Counted from the stretch's first letter, positions 41,830 through 56,415 are shown. The stretch is 64,000 bases of DNA from Bombus terrestris (GCF_910591885.1 NC_063279.1:3472001-3536000), one strand, 5' to 3'. Notes: generated by a model not told the origin, from the sequence alone. A program made the numbers and translations.

Positions 41830-44800
41830 AACAAACGGGAATCGTGTTTCGTATGTTGCAAAATTTTCGCGTGGATATTTTTGTAAATATAAAATTGTGA
41901 TTCTACGGTTGTATTGTATCAGCAAATTTGTTTTACCGAATGTATTTCTCAGTGATACATAAAAATAGAAAATATTTCGAGTTTTATTTTTTTAGATTAT
42001 TCTATATCTTGAAATTGATTTTACCAGAGAATTTATTTTGTTGGCTAGTATTAAATATACTTGTTCCAAATTGATTTTTTCGTGTAAAATAATTGGAAGT
42101 GTTTGCGTAAATTGGGTTACATAAGTTTTATGACGGTGGTGTTTAAACATACTCAGTGGTGAAAGCAAATGAAGAGAAAAATTAATTGCGGTTTGAAAGC
42201 AAAGTATTCGCTGATAAGCAAGTCTTGTTAAACTTGTATCGCTATTTACGTACGTATGGTGGATCATGGGAAGGTTTCACGGATTTTCTTTGATATTTCC
42301 CGGCTGACCTGAAATCATGCAACAAAGGCATGAACGCTGTACATTGTACGGAAAAAACGCAAACCGTTTTGTATATGATATGAAGAGAAAATACAAATTG
42401 CAAGTAACAAATGCAAATCTATAAATGTGATACACTGTGTATTATCGGAGTTATTACTGTAATATTGAAATTGTCATGAAACTAATTTATCGCAAATTAA
42501 TTACCTTTAATAAAGGAACTAAAGGAACAATTGAAATAGAAAAGTAAAATGTTACATTCTAAAGAAGTTTCAATCAATCATGATTGAGTCAGCCCGTTAT
42601 ATTAACTAAATTCAGTTAATAATGATTTTCGGGAGACTCCCTTCGCGGATGTTCATTAAACACTGCATGTTCATTAAACGGTACTATAATGCACGAATTG
42701 AAATTGAAATTTACTACTGATAGTGCCATACATACGCAATTGTCACCGGATATTACAACAAAAATGACATAGTAAAGAATTGATATTATTTTGCAATAAC
42801 GTCACTTTTTAAAAGATGACCAGTTTATGCGATTTATTTTGCATTCTTGTTTTATGTTTTCCATAATGAAGCACACGTGAATTTTTAAAAGTTACATTAA
42901 CATAAAGTAACCTATGCAAATTATTTATACATTTTTATGTAACATAAAGTGAACCAGAAATATTTCTCCATAATATTACTTAATATTGTTCCTTTCCATA
43001 GCTAAATCGTTTTCCAAAGATCATTTTCCAGAAGATATACGGTATCATAAAATACGCGAAATTATATGTCTTATATAAAACATTTAAAAACTAATTAAAT
43101 TTATTCGTAGTGTATCTTCTAACAAAAAAAAAACAGCGTTTCTTTCAGACAAGAGACGAACAATATTTTTTAATTTACAATATAATTTCGATGACAGCTT
43201 TTTCCAAACGAGGAACAGTGGGGAAATATGCTATTACGTTATTTCATCTGTTCTCGAAACAACCGAAACTGTATTGCCATAAAATGGATGCACTCGCGCG
43301 AAATCTAATCCTGTGCGACGTAATTTAAATGAATGTATTATACGAGAGAACATTATTGAGGCCACGAAACAAATAAAATCGTAGCAACAATAGAATAAAC
43401 GCGATGAAATAAATTACACGAAGTATTATTAACTTACGAAAATCAAGCTGGAACGAGCCCGAAATAACGAAGTTACGATGCACGAAAACATCGTTGGAAA
43501 ATGGTCTCTGGCTCGTCGTATGCTGACGAAATTATGTTGGTTTATCCTGGTCGCAAATTGATTGACACGCAGACGAGTGCATTTGTAATTTGTACAACAA
43601 ACAATTTATACAATCGCTTATTGATACATTTAAACTACCAGCACTGTAACAACAAAGAAAATTCGCTTTTGCTATTGCCTCGAGAAAACAAATTCTACAG
43701 TTTGTTTGTAAAGAACCCAAACACGGAAGTATTATTTCTGTCGCATCGCGTAACGTTGCAAGCCACTATGAAAATTGTAATTCTGTTGAAAAGATATAAT
43801 TAAACTTAGAAAACTTCTATCTCTTATAATTTATATATACATAAATATTTAATCTTTCGTGAAATAAGTTAATCAAGATTTTTTATATCAAGGCTCAAAA
43901 ATTATTTTCAGTAATTCGGCGATTCTCGATGTTCTTTTTTTTTTTTTGTCAAAGGTAGAAAATACATATGTGAAAAAATTCCCAATGTACGAATTGCACG
44001 CTTTTTCACCAAACGGCCAATAAGGTTTCGAAAGAAATTGCTTCTCGCGTCAGAGAGTTTTGCTACATTCGTTATCCAGGTTATCAAGCTTTGCATAGGA
44101 ATGGAAAATCACCGACCACTATATCGAGAAATTCGAGCGTCTGAAGTACCCATTTTTAGAATCGATTTTCGAAGAATGGTTTCATCTCAATAAAATCGGG
44201 TTGCCATAGCAGAGATTCGTGTTTCTTATTTTCGGATCTTTCATACTGTAGCAAATCGCTATAGAACTGAATGGAATTTTCTCTTACGTGTTTTTTATCT
44301 GGAAAAGTTTATCGCAGCCAAATAGATGAAACTCGCGCGTTGAGAAAATAAATTATATCTGTAACATCTTTACATTTGTTCCTATCCTCTATATTTGCAA
44401 AATAATTCGAAATTTTCAAAATAACAATTTTAATTTTCCCAATAAATTTTCTCCGTGATTTTAGAATCCTATAAACGATATGCCATAAATATCCGTGTAA
44501 GAATGTAACATCGAGCGCGGAAGTTAATATATAACCCAATATATAACGCAGTTCTTTCAAACTTTCTCACTATAACGTCATTTTACTTCAAGTTCAAACT
44601 GACGACGAGTTTCGAGCACCTACGGTATTTCAACCGTATGCACAATTTCTGAGTCCCCTGTGCCTGGGGAAACTTTTATTACGCGAGACAGGACTTGATG
44701 TCCCGGAAACGCGTGTACGTACACAAAATGATCCTAACGCGGCAATCCCTGATGGTCAAACTCCTGTCAAGACTAGTTTCTTCGTTGACCCAGATTTAGG

Positions 44801-47800
44801 AAGTGTCAGGCGTTACTAAAAGGTTCGCAAGGTGCTTTTGTTCTCTTCGCCTGTCGTGAATCTGTCTGACTGCATCGAATCCTGACAATTTCTGTTGTTC
44901 GAAGATATTCCATTAATGATGAAACGAATATTAGTCGTAAAAGTATATTTCACCAGGTAGCCTGACGCTATTCAACTTTCGGACATTTTATCGCAGATAC
45001 ATAGACTGTCTGTGGCCATTAAAATTGCTCCAACGCACATAGCTATAGAGTATCGTTGGATTGTTGAGAAAATTTTAAGGATGGCAGGCAACTCTTGGTT
45101 GCCTTGTCTTCAAAACACAGGAATGTTGTTGTTAGAAGAACTAGCCACGGAACAGGGAAGGCAAAAGTACTCTCTGATAAGAGGATTATGAGCAACAGCA
45201 CTTACTGCGGAACTTTGTAAACGTATGTATGCTTGAGTGATTCCATCATGCCGTAGCCTGTACTCTAATACCCGAATTTCTAACACGAACGTTGCACCAA
45301 TGGCGCCAGTGAATTCTTTTTTAACGTAAGACACGCGTCGAGAAGGAAGAAGTTTGAGAACAGTGGATCACAGTTAACAGGGGCTCGAAAATTATGTTCC
45401 TTTGACTCGGGGATTTAGCGTGTCAGTAGTTGGTCGTGTTCGCACGGCGAGCGTAATAACGTGGTTTACATTTTAATCCGCAGCAACTCCGCTAAACTGA
45501 CGATGAAACTTAATAATTGAAACAACGGTGTCGGGAACACGAGATTGCGTGCCCTTAGCCGCGAAACGCGCGTTGTTACACTAGAATTTTGGGGTAACTC
45601 GATTCTGTCGCGGCTCGGTCGTCTTAATACGAGTGTCGGTTAAACAACTTCTTTTATTCAAGTTAAACAGAGGGCGGCATAATAAGATAAGCGAAGATTA
45701 CAAAACGCAAACTATCCATATCGAAATGCATCGACCGGCGTACTTCGTTAACTATACTTGAGACTTAGACAGTTATTTTCGCTCCATTAAGTCCTCTTTG
45801 TTTCGGGTGGAGTACATGTCGGGGGAATTTTCGAAAAGAGGAAAGGGATAATTTGCGGGAAACTTTCGTATGAAAAGCGTCAAGAGCCTTTGTTGTGTTA
45901 TTTGCTCATATCGAGCTTAAAGTTTTACTTAACTTTTATACGGATTCGTTGGTCGAATTTGTCTTATTATTAATTTATATATTGAAACTTTTATGAAAGC
46001 ATCGAATATTAAAGATGGATGTTTAAATATTATTGAATTATTAATAATTCCTCTTTGAATGAGCATGCGATCGTCGAGTAGGGCAGTGATTCTTCAAAAG
46101 AGAGCGTAGATGGAAAAGTAAACGAAGTATAATTTCTCATTTTAACTCCTAGATTTTTGCCAACGTCGTTTTGCTACTTTATAGCCTGCTGTTATTGCAT
46201 TGGAGCAATGTCTGAACTATATTCATGAGATTCCTTACTTTTATTAATCTCTGGTGGAAAATAAATTGCCAAGATGTACTTAGCATCTACATCAAGGGAA
46301 TGAAGTGTTCTTGTAGTGCTTTAATTTCCATAGAGTTTAGAAAATACCAATACATGTTTACATTAATTTAGAGCTTCTAAAGCGTAAAAAATTATCATTT
46401 ATATTCAAAATATATATAAAAAATTATAGCCTTACATAAGATGGCAGTAACTTCTCTATCTACCGTACTGGACATAGATTTCTCTCTATGAGAAAAACAA
46501 GATAGGGGAAAACGAAAGGGTAAAGACTATGCCAATCACAAATAATCCTTGCGAAAAGAGAACGAAGAACATAGGATTGCTGCAGATTGTCCTACAAGTA
46601 AGAGACAAGCACGAAAAGAATGAAAGCTGAATTTTCAGGATTTTCGCTGATTTATTATTTGTAACAGGATCCCTTTCACGATTTGCGACAAACTAAAGAA
46701 ACCTGAACGTCGTTTTAGATATTTCTTTACATCGTCAAATAACACGAATGAAAATTTCTTATAAAATAAATTACACTTGTAAAAACATTTCGATTTAAAC
46801 TATTTGTTATTTCGGTATTCCTAGCTTGAATTGAAAAATATTCAAACGAGCAAAAAAAACGTAAGAGAAAAATAATAGAAACTGAAGGACTCGTAGGTGT
46901 AACTTTATTAGGTGTAAAAATCAAATTTAAAATAGACAGGGAAAAGAGATAGATTGCAGATTTAGGAAATGAAAAGAAGTTGTCAAAAAAAAGCACACGT
47001 GTATACAACAGCTGCTTTTCTAAAGAAGTCAGACGTTTTTGTAAGGCTGTATATAAGAGGTCATTTATATCTAACTCGCCTACAGACTGAGATTTCCTAT
47101 TCATGTACTTCTAAGAGTAATGCCCTAAAAGTGAGGCAGCTTTCTAAAGAGTTCACGCCTTCGTTCGGCCGGGTTACCGCTACTCTGTCTTAATAAACTT
47201 AGTGAAACGGTCTTCAGTAACCAAAACTAAGTAGAAAATATCTTCAGAAATTATGCGGCTGTATAAAGACTTGAAACATATACTAGATGCTAAAATGCTA
47301 AAAGTACAGAAATCTGTACAACATTAGAACAATAAATTAAAAAATATAGGAGGAAATAAGAATGTTTGACGTTAAACATTACTCATTCGATGAAGTATTT
47401 TACATACTAGTAATAATTTCATAATATAAATGCAATTTCTCTGTAAATGACTAGAAATGTACAAAGTGCAATGTTTGCAAGATATTTTAAATTATAGAAA
47501 TACTATAAGTTGATTAATTACGATTCTTTCCTTAATGATAAGGAACTGATAATTTATTTCAGCGAATATCATTTTTATTTGAGACATAATTAACTAAGCG
47601 AAGATATCAAGATTCAACAGATACGGTGTGCGAAATAGCGAAGGAGAAATATCATTCCAAGAGAGTACCGAGACAATTTCAATTAATTAATTTCCCCAGA
47701 CTACCACTGAGAATATCTTTCACTTAATTATAGGATTGTCCAGAACATAGCTGCCGCGTTTTAAGTAAGCACAAGCTTTGTTATCGTCCTCCTGAGTCTG

Positions 47801-50800
47801 TATAGACGTCTTTCCTCTGAATATTCTATCGTCGTTCGATCGACTAATTCGCAATATAAATATTCCCATTAATTTCTCTAAATGTTCTCACATCATAACT
47901 CACAGGCGCGTTGAACAAGTAAAACAATAAACGTGATCGATCGACGGTAAAACGATTCTAAGCAAAACGATCCTCTGAGTGTTTCTTAGAGCAAGAGGCG
48001 TGCACGCTCAGCCGATCACGAGATACTCGCAGGAAAAAACACCTTCGTGGCCAGACAAAGAAGAACTCGCGGATGCTTAATTTCCATATGCAAACCGAAC
48101 GAAAAAACATCGCATCCTAGCCTTAATGCAGCGCATTTGATCGGCACATAGGAGAAAAACGTTATCCGGTGCTGTCGAGCGCGCGGCAGCGCATTAATCT
48201 TGCGCCGATAATTCTTACCGAGCGGCAAATTAGAATTCATGGAAAGACGATCGCCATACTGCGCTGGATCGAAACTAACAATAAGTCTCTCGTGTCCTGG
48301 ATATAATTCATCGTATTTCATAAAGTGGCCGGACACGTTTGACGTTTAATACCCGGTAAGGATGGTAATGAGAGGAAGCGTTTCATCTTTGAATCGAATA
48401 AGTCAAAGATGCATTTGCACGGAGACGTTAATGGACAAGACGTTTGCTCCTTTGACACTAACGCTTTCTTAAGTGATTAATAAATCGGCGATGATGATTT
48501 TATAGAAATTGATCGAAATTTAATATTTCCAACTTATACGCTATGGAATTTCAGTTGACATATCCGACATTGTTAGAACAAGTGTGAATTATTGCAAGCA
48601 TGAATTGTGTCAACAGGAAACAAGCGAAATTTTTCGTATCTATTTATATTTGCAAACTTATGAAATAATCATGAAAAGACTCAAGGATACAATAAATGCC
48701 ACAGGAATATTTTTTTTTTTTTCATTTCTCACTTTATTTTTCATTGTCGCTGCGTCGTCAATGGGAATCTAGTAAGAACAAAATACTTCAGTTGTAGACT
48801 GTTATCGACAAGTTTGCTTCTTGTAAAACCATGCACTCAGGGAAGAAAGGAAACGGAAACAAAAGAGAAAGGATTTATCGAAACGCTTTGAGACGCGTCA
48901 CAGATTAGTTGAATCGTGAGAGTCACGCAGTCTACGCGTTACACTGATGAATTATTCATCAAGATAGCGTAGGATCGTTTGTTTTAGGCTTGAGGCAAAT
49001 CACGACGAAGCATGACAATCCTTCGACGTCGAACTATTCTCTCCTTCTGAAATTTCAACGAGCATTTAAGTATTTTTTCCATCGCTTTGGCATGGCTATC
49101 TATGACGGTTAGCTATCGATTTTCGAACAAACTCGGTTGATTCTGTGCGAGATCTGTCGCGTTTTGACGTTGCGAGTAAATCGAACGGATTTTAGCCTAG
49201 TCTCGAGTCGATCGCTTGTTTCCTTTGTTGATCGTGGCTTTTGGAGTGTACTTTACCTTTGCTAGTCTGTTTCGAGCGGATTTAATGTTCAACCGGTATA
49301 GGTGCTTTAAACACGGTTACATTTGCGCTAGAGTTCGCAAATGTACTCCACAAATAACATTTTGCACGTAGATCTCAAACGATTTCGTTAAAATTATTCT
49401 ACAACTTTCCTCGTAATTATTAATGTCATCCCTTTTTACTTAATAATTGTTAATTATTAATATAAGAACATTATTCATATAAAGTATTCGTTTGTATTCA
49501 TTTTTCATTTGCTCGCAATTTTTTGGGTTTGGACAAACCAATATTTTGTTTAATAAAAGAAAATAATTTATATAACGTAAACGACTATAAGCACGATAAT
49601 CCCTAATATAATTGATTATTTTGCAATCTGCAAGTTAATTAAATATGTATGTGATTTACAGATATGCACAATATCGAGTAATTTTAACGTATTTTATGTT
49701 AAATAATAATATTCTTTCCCCTTGTAATACCCCGTTTAATATCTAGCGCCCTATTTGATTTCGTATCCAACCCCGAAGAAGCACAGAGTTATACGGACAT
49801 TCGCGAAGAAATTAGCAAGCAGTCTGAATTCGTCAACGTTCGTAAGAGGCGTCTGTCTTGTCGTGTCTATTACGTTTCCTTTGTGAAGTTCGTGCTTTTG
49901 TTAAAATAAATGTTATTCACGGTATTGTGCGAGCATTAACATGTTGTATTAACGAAAGTGCTTCAGGTTATAGGTGTCAAACAGCATTATGACAAGGAAT
50001 CACAAAAGTAGGTAAATTGTGACTACGTGACATTTTCCACTCGTCTTTAACCTTGCATACTTCTTGTATTAAAACGATATTTTGTACAGAACTGAGATAT
50101 TGTGTATCTATTGTGATAAAAATTACCGTATTCGATGAAAAAGTATGTAGAAAATTAGAGTATAATTTCAGAAATCACATATTTTATACACTTCATGAGG
50201 GTAAATTCTACGTGTAATGACACATTGAACTTTTATGTTACCAACATTTCTATAATTTCTATTCAATTAACTTGACATCAAAGTTCTCCGTTTTAACCTA
50301 ACAATACACGTTATTACGTTACGAGATATTTCGATAGTGGTTACAAACTATAGATGTTACCATAAATACATATGTATGTATTATGTTATAAACTAATATT
50401 GAAGCATTTAGTTTTGACCAAAAATTGAGAAATAATATTTCTATGTCTAAAATCAATATCGTATTGTTTAATGTTACTTCAGACAGTAGAATTTTGAGGT
50501 TATTGAATTCGATTTAATGTCGATTGCAATGTTGCATGCCAAAAACGTATGTATATTTAGTTATTTATTTGGTTATTTAGTTGTTTATTATAAATGATAT
50601 GTATTGTATACTAAATACAAATTTTCACATTCAAAAGCATAGGAACATCAGTTGCAAGTGTACCAATTAGTTCTCCATCCTTCTCTACTTCGTTCTTCTC
50701 ACTCAGAAAACATATTCTTCGTCACAATTCCGTTGCATCGAATCTTGGCGATTTAAGCCAATCTTAAAACCCTTCAAATCTTCGATGGAATTTCAATCGT

Positions 50801-51195
50801 TTACGCGACCCGCATATCCGTTAGTTGGCCAGGAAAAATGATGGTGATGGAAAAAAGTTGCAGGCCAGCTTTCCGCCTCATTGAGATGCATAACTATCGC
50901 CAATAAATTAATCACAGCTTTAATGCAATATGGCAGGAAAGTTTTTCGCTCGTTTAAAGATTTGAGACTCAGCCAGGCCGAATGGCGCCGCATTGGTCCG
51001 CATCCGGGCGATCCACTTCGCGAGAATCCGCCTCTTCCGTTCGCCATAATAAATGGCCCTCGCCTCTATTTCATAAGAAACTAATTGAATTTGCGAAAAC
51101 CATCGGCTAATCGTGCACCATCAAACTTGTCTTATCTAGGTTACATAATTATCGTACTCCACTTTGGAGAACAAATAATTGCAATTAAATCGTGG
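41830..51195. other. No gene seen; long AT-rich spacer
   Basis: GC-richer only near 44.6-45.6, 48.0-48.3 and 48.9-49.3 kb. A tcccc/gggga stem lies at 44654-44670. Other frames, such as 46727-47104 minus, are short and AT-biased. No repeats longer than about 15 bases were noticed. Confidence 0.4.
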
Positions 51196-51200
51196 ATATA

Positions 51201-51267
51201 CAGTGGTTCACGAAAGTTTGAACGCTTCTAGAAACCTTTCATGAATATATTACGTGTGTTATATAAA
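51201..51267 (+). mobile_element. Tc1/mariner-like terminal fragment, copy A
   Basis: Starts with cagtggttcacgaaagtttg directly after a TA dinucleotide, the target of Tc1/mariner elements, and has the form of a Tc1 terminal inverted repeat. The part at 51231-51267 aligns with 58172-58208 over 37 bases with 6 differences, all transitions. Similarity fades after about 51270. I found no matching inverted end downstream, so the element is a fragment or a decayed MITE with no coding capacity. Confidence 0.45.
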
Positions 51268-52496
51268 TTGTATAGTTTATACATATTGCAGTAATATTAA
51301 CTGTTAGATGTAATTGATTAATGATCGTAATTACTTACAATTAGTAATTATTTCGAATAGTTTCGAGACATTACTTGGTAATGTACGCAATTTGTGAACA
51401 TTCTCAATCCTAATAAATTGGTTAACGAGTTTACTATGCAATAGAATTTACTAAAGGAAACACGAGATGCATTTATGAAATATGCAATACACCATTAAAT
51501 GAAAAAATATATGCAAGATAAATAACGAGGGTAAAACTGAATTTCACCGTATTACAAATTTTCTATGGAAATATGCACGTGGATAAAAATTTGCAATTTA
51601 CCGATGATCAATTTAATATGAGCTGTTAGCTGCACCTTTCTAACCGTCGTGTTTCAATGAAATATAGAAGTAATTATTTATTGGAGTTTCTGTACTAAAT
51701 ATTTAATTCGACCTTCAATTTTTATTAAAGTTGAATTTAAGCCGATTTTCAAACAATGTCCACAGATACAACAGACTTTTAATATTGGTATTTTCATTGT
51801 TCCTAGGTACGTGTCCCTTCTTCTTATCCAGTTTCTCCGTTGCAAGTCCAACGCATGAAAATCCATTAAAATATGCTGCCATAAAGGTAAGAGTAATTAT
51901 AAGAAAAAACACACACAGCACAATTCACAGCATTAAACATTTTTGTTGCACATTTATACGTGTAGATGAATAATATCACGAGATATCCAAAATTACTACA
52001 ATGTTCAAGAGATAAAATACAATGAATGAAAATTCATAAAATTGAAAAGCAAGTTACGAATTTTATTTCAAATATGACAGTAAGTAGAAAGTCATTAATT
52101 AGCATTGACACAATAACGCGCATCAACGTATGCCGTATAAATATTCATGAGGCTAAACTGTTTTAGACTTACAATTAAACGACGGTTTTACGGTTATACG
52201 AAATGTTAGCATTGTACAATACGAAATGAGCTTCCATTTTCATGTAACCCCGTACTACTCTGTTTTTACGGCGTAATTGCTCGTACTTGTTAACTGTCCG
52301 CATACATTCAACGAATCGCAAACGATTAACACGTGGACTTGCACATTTTGCAAACAGCGTTATCAAAACACAAAAAATATATGTCCTAATTGTTCTTTAT
52401 ATGACAATTTTTTTAATCGTTGCAAAATTAGTTGAAACTAAATAATTACTGTTATATTATATATATTATTATAGTTATTCAGCCGTATTTACCAAC

Positions 52497-52783
52497 CTGT
52501 CTATAATTGACAAATTCGTGAGATTTCTGGAAATGGAGGGTAAAGCTCGTAACGATCGTAGATTGGTGCGTCTTCAGTCCTTCGCAACCGGAATCTTCCG
52601 GAATTGCACTCCAACACTGATCTATGCGTTCACTGCAGCGCACTGCAGTGGCCCGATATGTCACTGCAAGATCGTCTCCGCCAGTATCCTCCCGAGACAT
52701 TGGCTCCCAACGATTGACCTGGTATCTCGTTCCTTTGTGGAAGATAAACGAGCATTTACATGGGATTCGCATTAGCGCAATTA
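52497..52783 (-). CDS. Possible internal exon, unrecognised product
   Basis: Read on the minus strand, cttttcag is followed by 287 bases open in one frame and then cag|gttggt, with a second possible donor ttg|gtaaat just beyond. The peptide is unusually protein-like for this window: mixed acidic and basic residues, four cysteines and three W (segments YQVNRWEPMSREDTGGDD and RCSERIDQCW). G is moderately enriched at first codon positions. Spacing of cysteines suggests an extracellular or disulphide-bonded segment, which is inference. I cannot name a family. No partner exons were identified, and the pyrimidine tract before the acceptor is weak. Confidence 0.13.
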
Positions 52784-53203
52784 CTGAAAAGTTATATGTT
52801 CGACAGCAGTTGCTGAACGTTGCTTGATCATTTGGCAATCGCGATTGACATTTGTATAAAATAATAATTTTTACTTGATAGAAAATTTTTCTCTACCATT
52901 TCTTTTTTGCTTCGGTAATTTCATTTCTAGCAATTTCTAAAGTAAAAAGATACTTATTCAGTGCATGAGATTTTGAATACACATCTAGTTAAATGTTGAT
53001 TTCATCAGTGAATGATACGAAATAGTCATACATCGGTTCTTGTTCCAAGTTTGTTACGAAGACAAGAATCTTTGGAATTTTTTATGTTAGACGCTTTTGT
53101 TACTCCTATAAAGCTAGAAAGATCTTAAATGAAATTTATGACGTTGATATTTATCCTAAATTTCTCCAGTATATTCTATAGACAAAATTTTTAATCCATT
53201 TTT

Positions 53204-53237
53204 TGTTTATTTTATTTCTCTGTTTATTTTATTTCTG
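53204..53237 (+). repeat. 17-bp tandem repeat, two copies
   Basis: tgtttattttatttctc at 53204-53220 followed directly by the same unit with one change (last base G). A recent local slippage duplication. Confidence 0.8.
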
Positions 53238-53920
53238 TATTTAGAATGGTTCATCCATCCTCTTGCTAGCATCGCTTTAATAGCTTCAATCCAATAGCTT
53301 CAGGTAGATTATTCTGTAAGGGTTTAAACTCTTTATTGTATAATCCGTGGAATCGATATTTTCAATCCTTTTATCCAACATATCTTGGATAATGTTAACG
53401 CTATATATCAATGTCCATAAGTGATATAAGTGCCCGTACGATTTGGCAAATATTTTACACTACTTACCCCGCTAGATGAGTAAAATAAAAAGGCTTCAAA
53501 GAGTAAAAAATGCTACGGACACAGATTTCAGTTATTTTGAATTTAAAATTCGTTTGAAAGTTCTAGGAATACCTCAAATATCAACACTACGCGCGCAAAG
53601 CCATGCATGTCGAATTTTTAATCACGCACTACTCTGAGGAACATTTACGATACAAGCTGACACAACATCCAAAAGAATTTTTAAACGGAAAATTTGCAAT
53701 TGCAAATCAAGCAGTATTTCGTGAAAAATCCTCGATAAAAAGGAACAGCTGTACATAAAAATTTCATATTACGTGAAAAATACGAAAATCGACAGTTAAC
53801 GACATTTGGAATTCACTGTTTTACAAACAGTTGCGAATGTTTAATGAAAATCCGTTGGAGCGCGGAATTACCGCTTGAACTGCTAAAAACACAGAAATTT
53901 AGCGTTTCATGCGGGAGCAC

Positions 53921-53927
53921 AGAGAGT

Positions 53928-53964
<37 letters not shown>

Positions 53965-53990
53965 GGAGAGAGAGAGAGAGAGAGAGAGGA
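53921..53990 (+). repeat. (GA)n microsatellite
   Basis: About 70 bases of AG repeats with a few interruptions (gtaag, aaag, ggg), followed by an A-rich tail. The E/R-repeat open frame over it (53844-54050) is an artefact. Confidence 0.95.
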
Positions 53991-55535
53991 AAAAAGAAGA
54001 AAAAACCGAAGGGAATTGCTAACCGTTTCGTAGAAACTTGGAGAGCGTAAAGCGTTTCGAATCTTTTCACGGAAATTGACAACGTGTTAAAGGGTTGAAT
54101 GTCATACGACGGGAATTGAAATTCGGTATTCTTCAATGACACGAAAATATACAGAGCGTGTTGCACGCAGAAGAGAAAAAGATATAGAACGAGAGAGAAA
54201 CGAACAGCGAGAAAAAAAAAATGTGCAGAAAGAAGTTCGAGCGATAAAAGGTTGGCAACTCATTTACAATCTCCCACGGCCGTGTATATCGGTTTTGTCG
54301 CGACAAGAAAAAACCTTTCCCGGACTCGTTTCCCGCCTGCATCCCAGTTAATATCCTGTCGCAGCGTAGATGTTTGCGACTGATCCAATTTCATACTTTC
54401 CTGTCAAGCTCAACTGGTCTCGAGGCCGTGCCGTGAAAATCGGCGTTCCCAGACGCGCGTCAACGTTTCCCTTCATTTATTGCGATGCAAACGCCATGCT
54501 GCCGTGGTCTATATAGTTTTACGATAGCTTTCCGTTTCGGCTTGATCGTACATCGGTTCGAATCTCACTGCTGGTGATTTGCGGTTTCCTCTGTCATTTT
54601 GTTCGATTCTCAAAAGCGGAAATGTGAAAGTTTAACTTTGATGTTGCAGAACTTTGTGCGGCGAACTCGTACTAAAACCGTATACTTAATGTTAAACGCC
54701 TGCAACTTTTTAACTCATGAAACAAATTGTATAATCGAAATTGTATTTTTTAAATGTCTTCATAATGAACATAGAATAAGAAAAGCAAAATCTGTAAGTT
54801 TAAACATAATACGTACGTAAATTAACAATCGAATAAAATCTCTTTTCCATCCGATATTGGTCCGTTTCTATGGACAGATACTTCAATGTAGCGAAAAGTA
54901 TTAGAATTATCAAATAGTCGTCGGAATTTTGTTTAAATTAATTATGCAGACTGTCATGATATATACTTTATCTTGCTATACGGTTTTGTACAAGCCCTCC
55001 AAAATATAATTATTTGCAAAAAATAAAAGAAAAGAGAAAAAGGAAAATACAGCGATAGACCTTGACGGACATTATTCATCGAACGTGGGTATTTTAAGGA
55101 TGTTGAACCGAGAACAATAAGCGTCTAAATTTATGTACGTGTACTTAAAGACAGAACGTACAGCGGAGGAAGTTGAAAGAAACAAGTGAGGGAAATTTAC
55201 CACATGTACAATAATTAAGTATGTAGACGATTCTAACGCGATGGAAGTTAAAGTCGGTACGGTCGGTGAGAAATTTTTATGTATTTCACAGCGTACTATG
55301 GCTCTTCAGTTGAATATTTTAAAACGAGACACAAAGACTTGAATTCGCAAAATTACCGCTATAAAGCTAATTCGCTTTTCAACGGTTCGCAGTTTAAAGT
55401 ACTTTTTAATTCTACTTAACTAATAGTCAACTCGGAACATAGAAAGTATAGTAGAAAGACAAGTACCGGTACTATTCTACATTTAAAACAAAACATCTTT
55501 CTACATTTCTTTTATCCCATCCTTTATATCTTTAA

Positions 55536-55973
55536 TCAATCTCGCCGCACATTCTCCATCTGTTTCTTCCATTTGAACCGGCGACGCTCTATAATCAAGC
55601 ACTCTATCCAAAAAGGAATAACATTACCAACGACGGAACGTAGGAAAGTGTCACGCGTTGTTTCCATTCTCGTCGCGATGCATGTCGACGGGCTGACGAA
55701 TAGCTCGTCAAACGTGCGAATGTAGCGCAATTTTTCCCAAAACTTCTACTCGATTGGTGGAAGTCGCGCGGCGATAGCGGTAGATCTGGCTAACACCGTG
55801 TATTTGTATCCAATACGTCGAAGGATTGAAATCGTTGATCTCTGTACGTCAGTCAAACCATATCCAGCCGCGTTGTTCCTTTGTCGCTTGTCGCGGACCA
55901 ATTTGTCAGCGAAATGCGTCCCCATCTCGCTGTATCCCCATGAGACGCTCGTCACGACCGATTGATTCACCAT
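55536..55973 (-). pseudogene. Possible small ORF interrupted by one TAG
   Basis: ATG at 55973 sits in a near-ideal insect start context (aacaaaATGG). It opens a 75-codon frame that ends in TAG at 55746-55748. The same frame then continues open for another 70 codons to a stop at 55536. With one stop in 146 codons, this could be a short protein, a broken gene, or chance in a GC-richer stretch. Neither half is recognised. No splice or polyadenylation signal was identified that would explain the interruption. Confidence 0.08.
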
Positions 55974-56393
55974 TTTGTTCCTTTCCCTCGAGTTAAGCGA
56001 CGTTTACGTGGCACGCTCGAAGGAATTCGCGCAGGGGACTCTCTTTTCTGAATTTCCTGCAACTTTCTCGCTCGCGATTGACAGGGCTTGATTGATTAAT
56101 TCGTCATGGCCGAGAATCGATTGCTCGCACGGACAAAATAGATTCCCGAGCTACATCGAACCGGCCTAATTTGCATTATTCCAACCGGTGATTAGCCGTT
56201 CGCGCGCTCCCAATGATGAGCTGCTACTATTCACCAAACATTTAGGTATGCAATTTCGATGTCGTGGATGGTGTGGTCATTTGTGATATCCGATGTGCCT
56301 TTGGTTGAATTAGAACGGAGGTTACTTGTCATAACTATACCGTGTATAGGTAGTTGTCGTTACTTGGAATTTGGAGAAAAGAAGTCACTCTTC

Positions 56394-56415
56394 TTTTTTT
56401 TTTTTTTTTTTTTTT
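56394..56415 (+). repeat. Poly-T run of 22 bases
   Basis: Uninterrupted T tract, poly-A on the minus strand. It lies about 150 bases left of the GC-rich insertion but outside its target-site duplication, so it is not that element's tail. It may be the tail of a separate minus-strand retroposon, or a plain homopolymer. Confidence 0.8.

Larger units (their letters stand above)
52850..55530. other. No gene seen apart from microsatellites
   Basis: AT-rich DNA with the 17-bp tandem repeat and the GA tract listed separately. A GC-richer patch at 54.3-54.6 kb has no reading frame of note. Confidence 0.4.

Noticed and set aside
17609..52969. 15-base match ttattcagtgcatga near 17.61 and 52.95 kb
   Set aside because: A few 15-base matches are expected by chance in a window of this size and the flanks do not align.
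53844..54166. Frames with E/R or S/L repeats
   Set aside because: They are translations of the GA microsatellite.
54555..54563. ggttcgaat, tRNA B-box-like
   Set aside because: Flanking bases do not pair as a T arm and no A box or acceptor stem fits.
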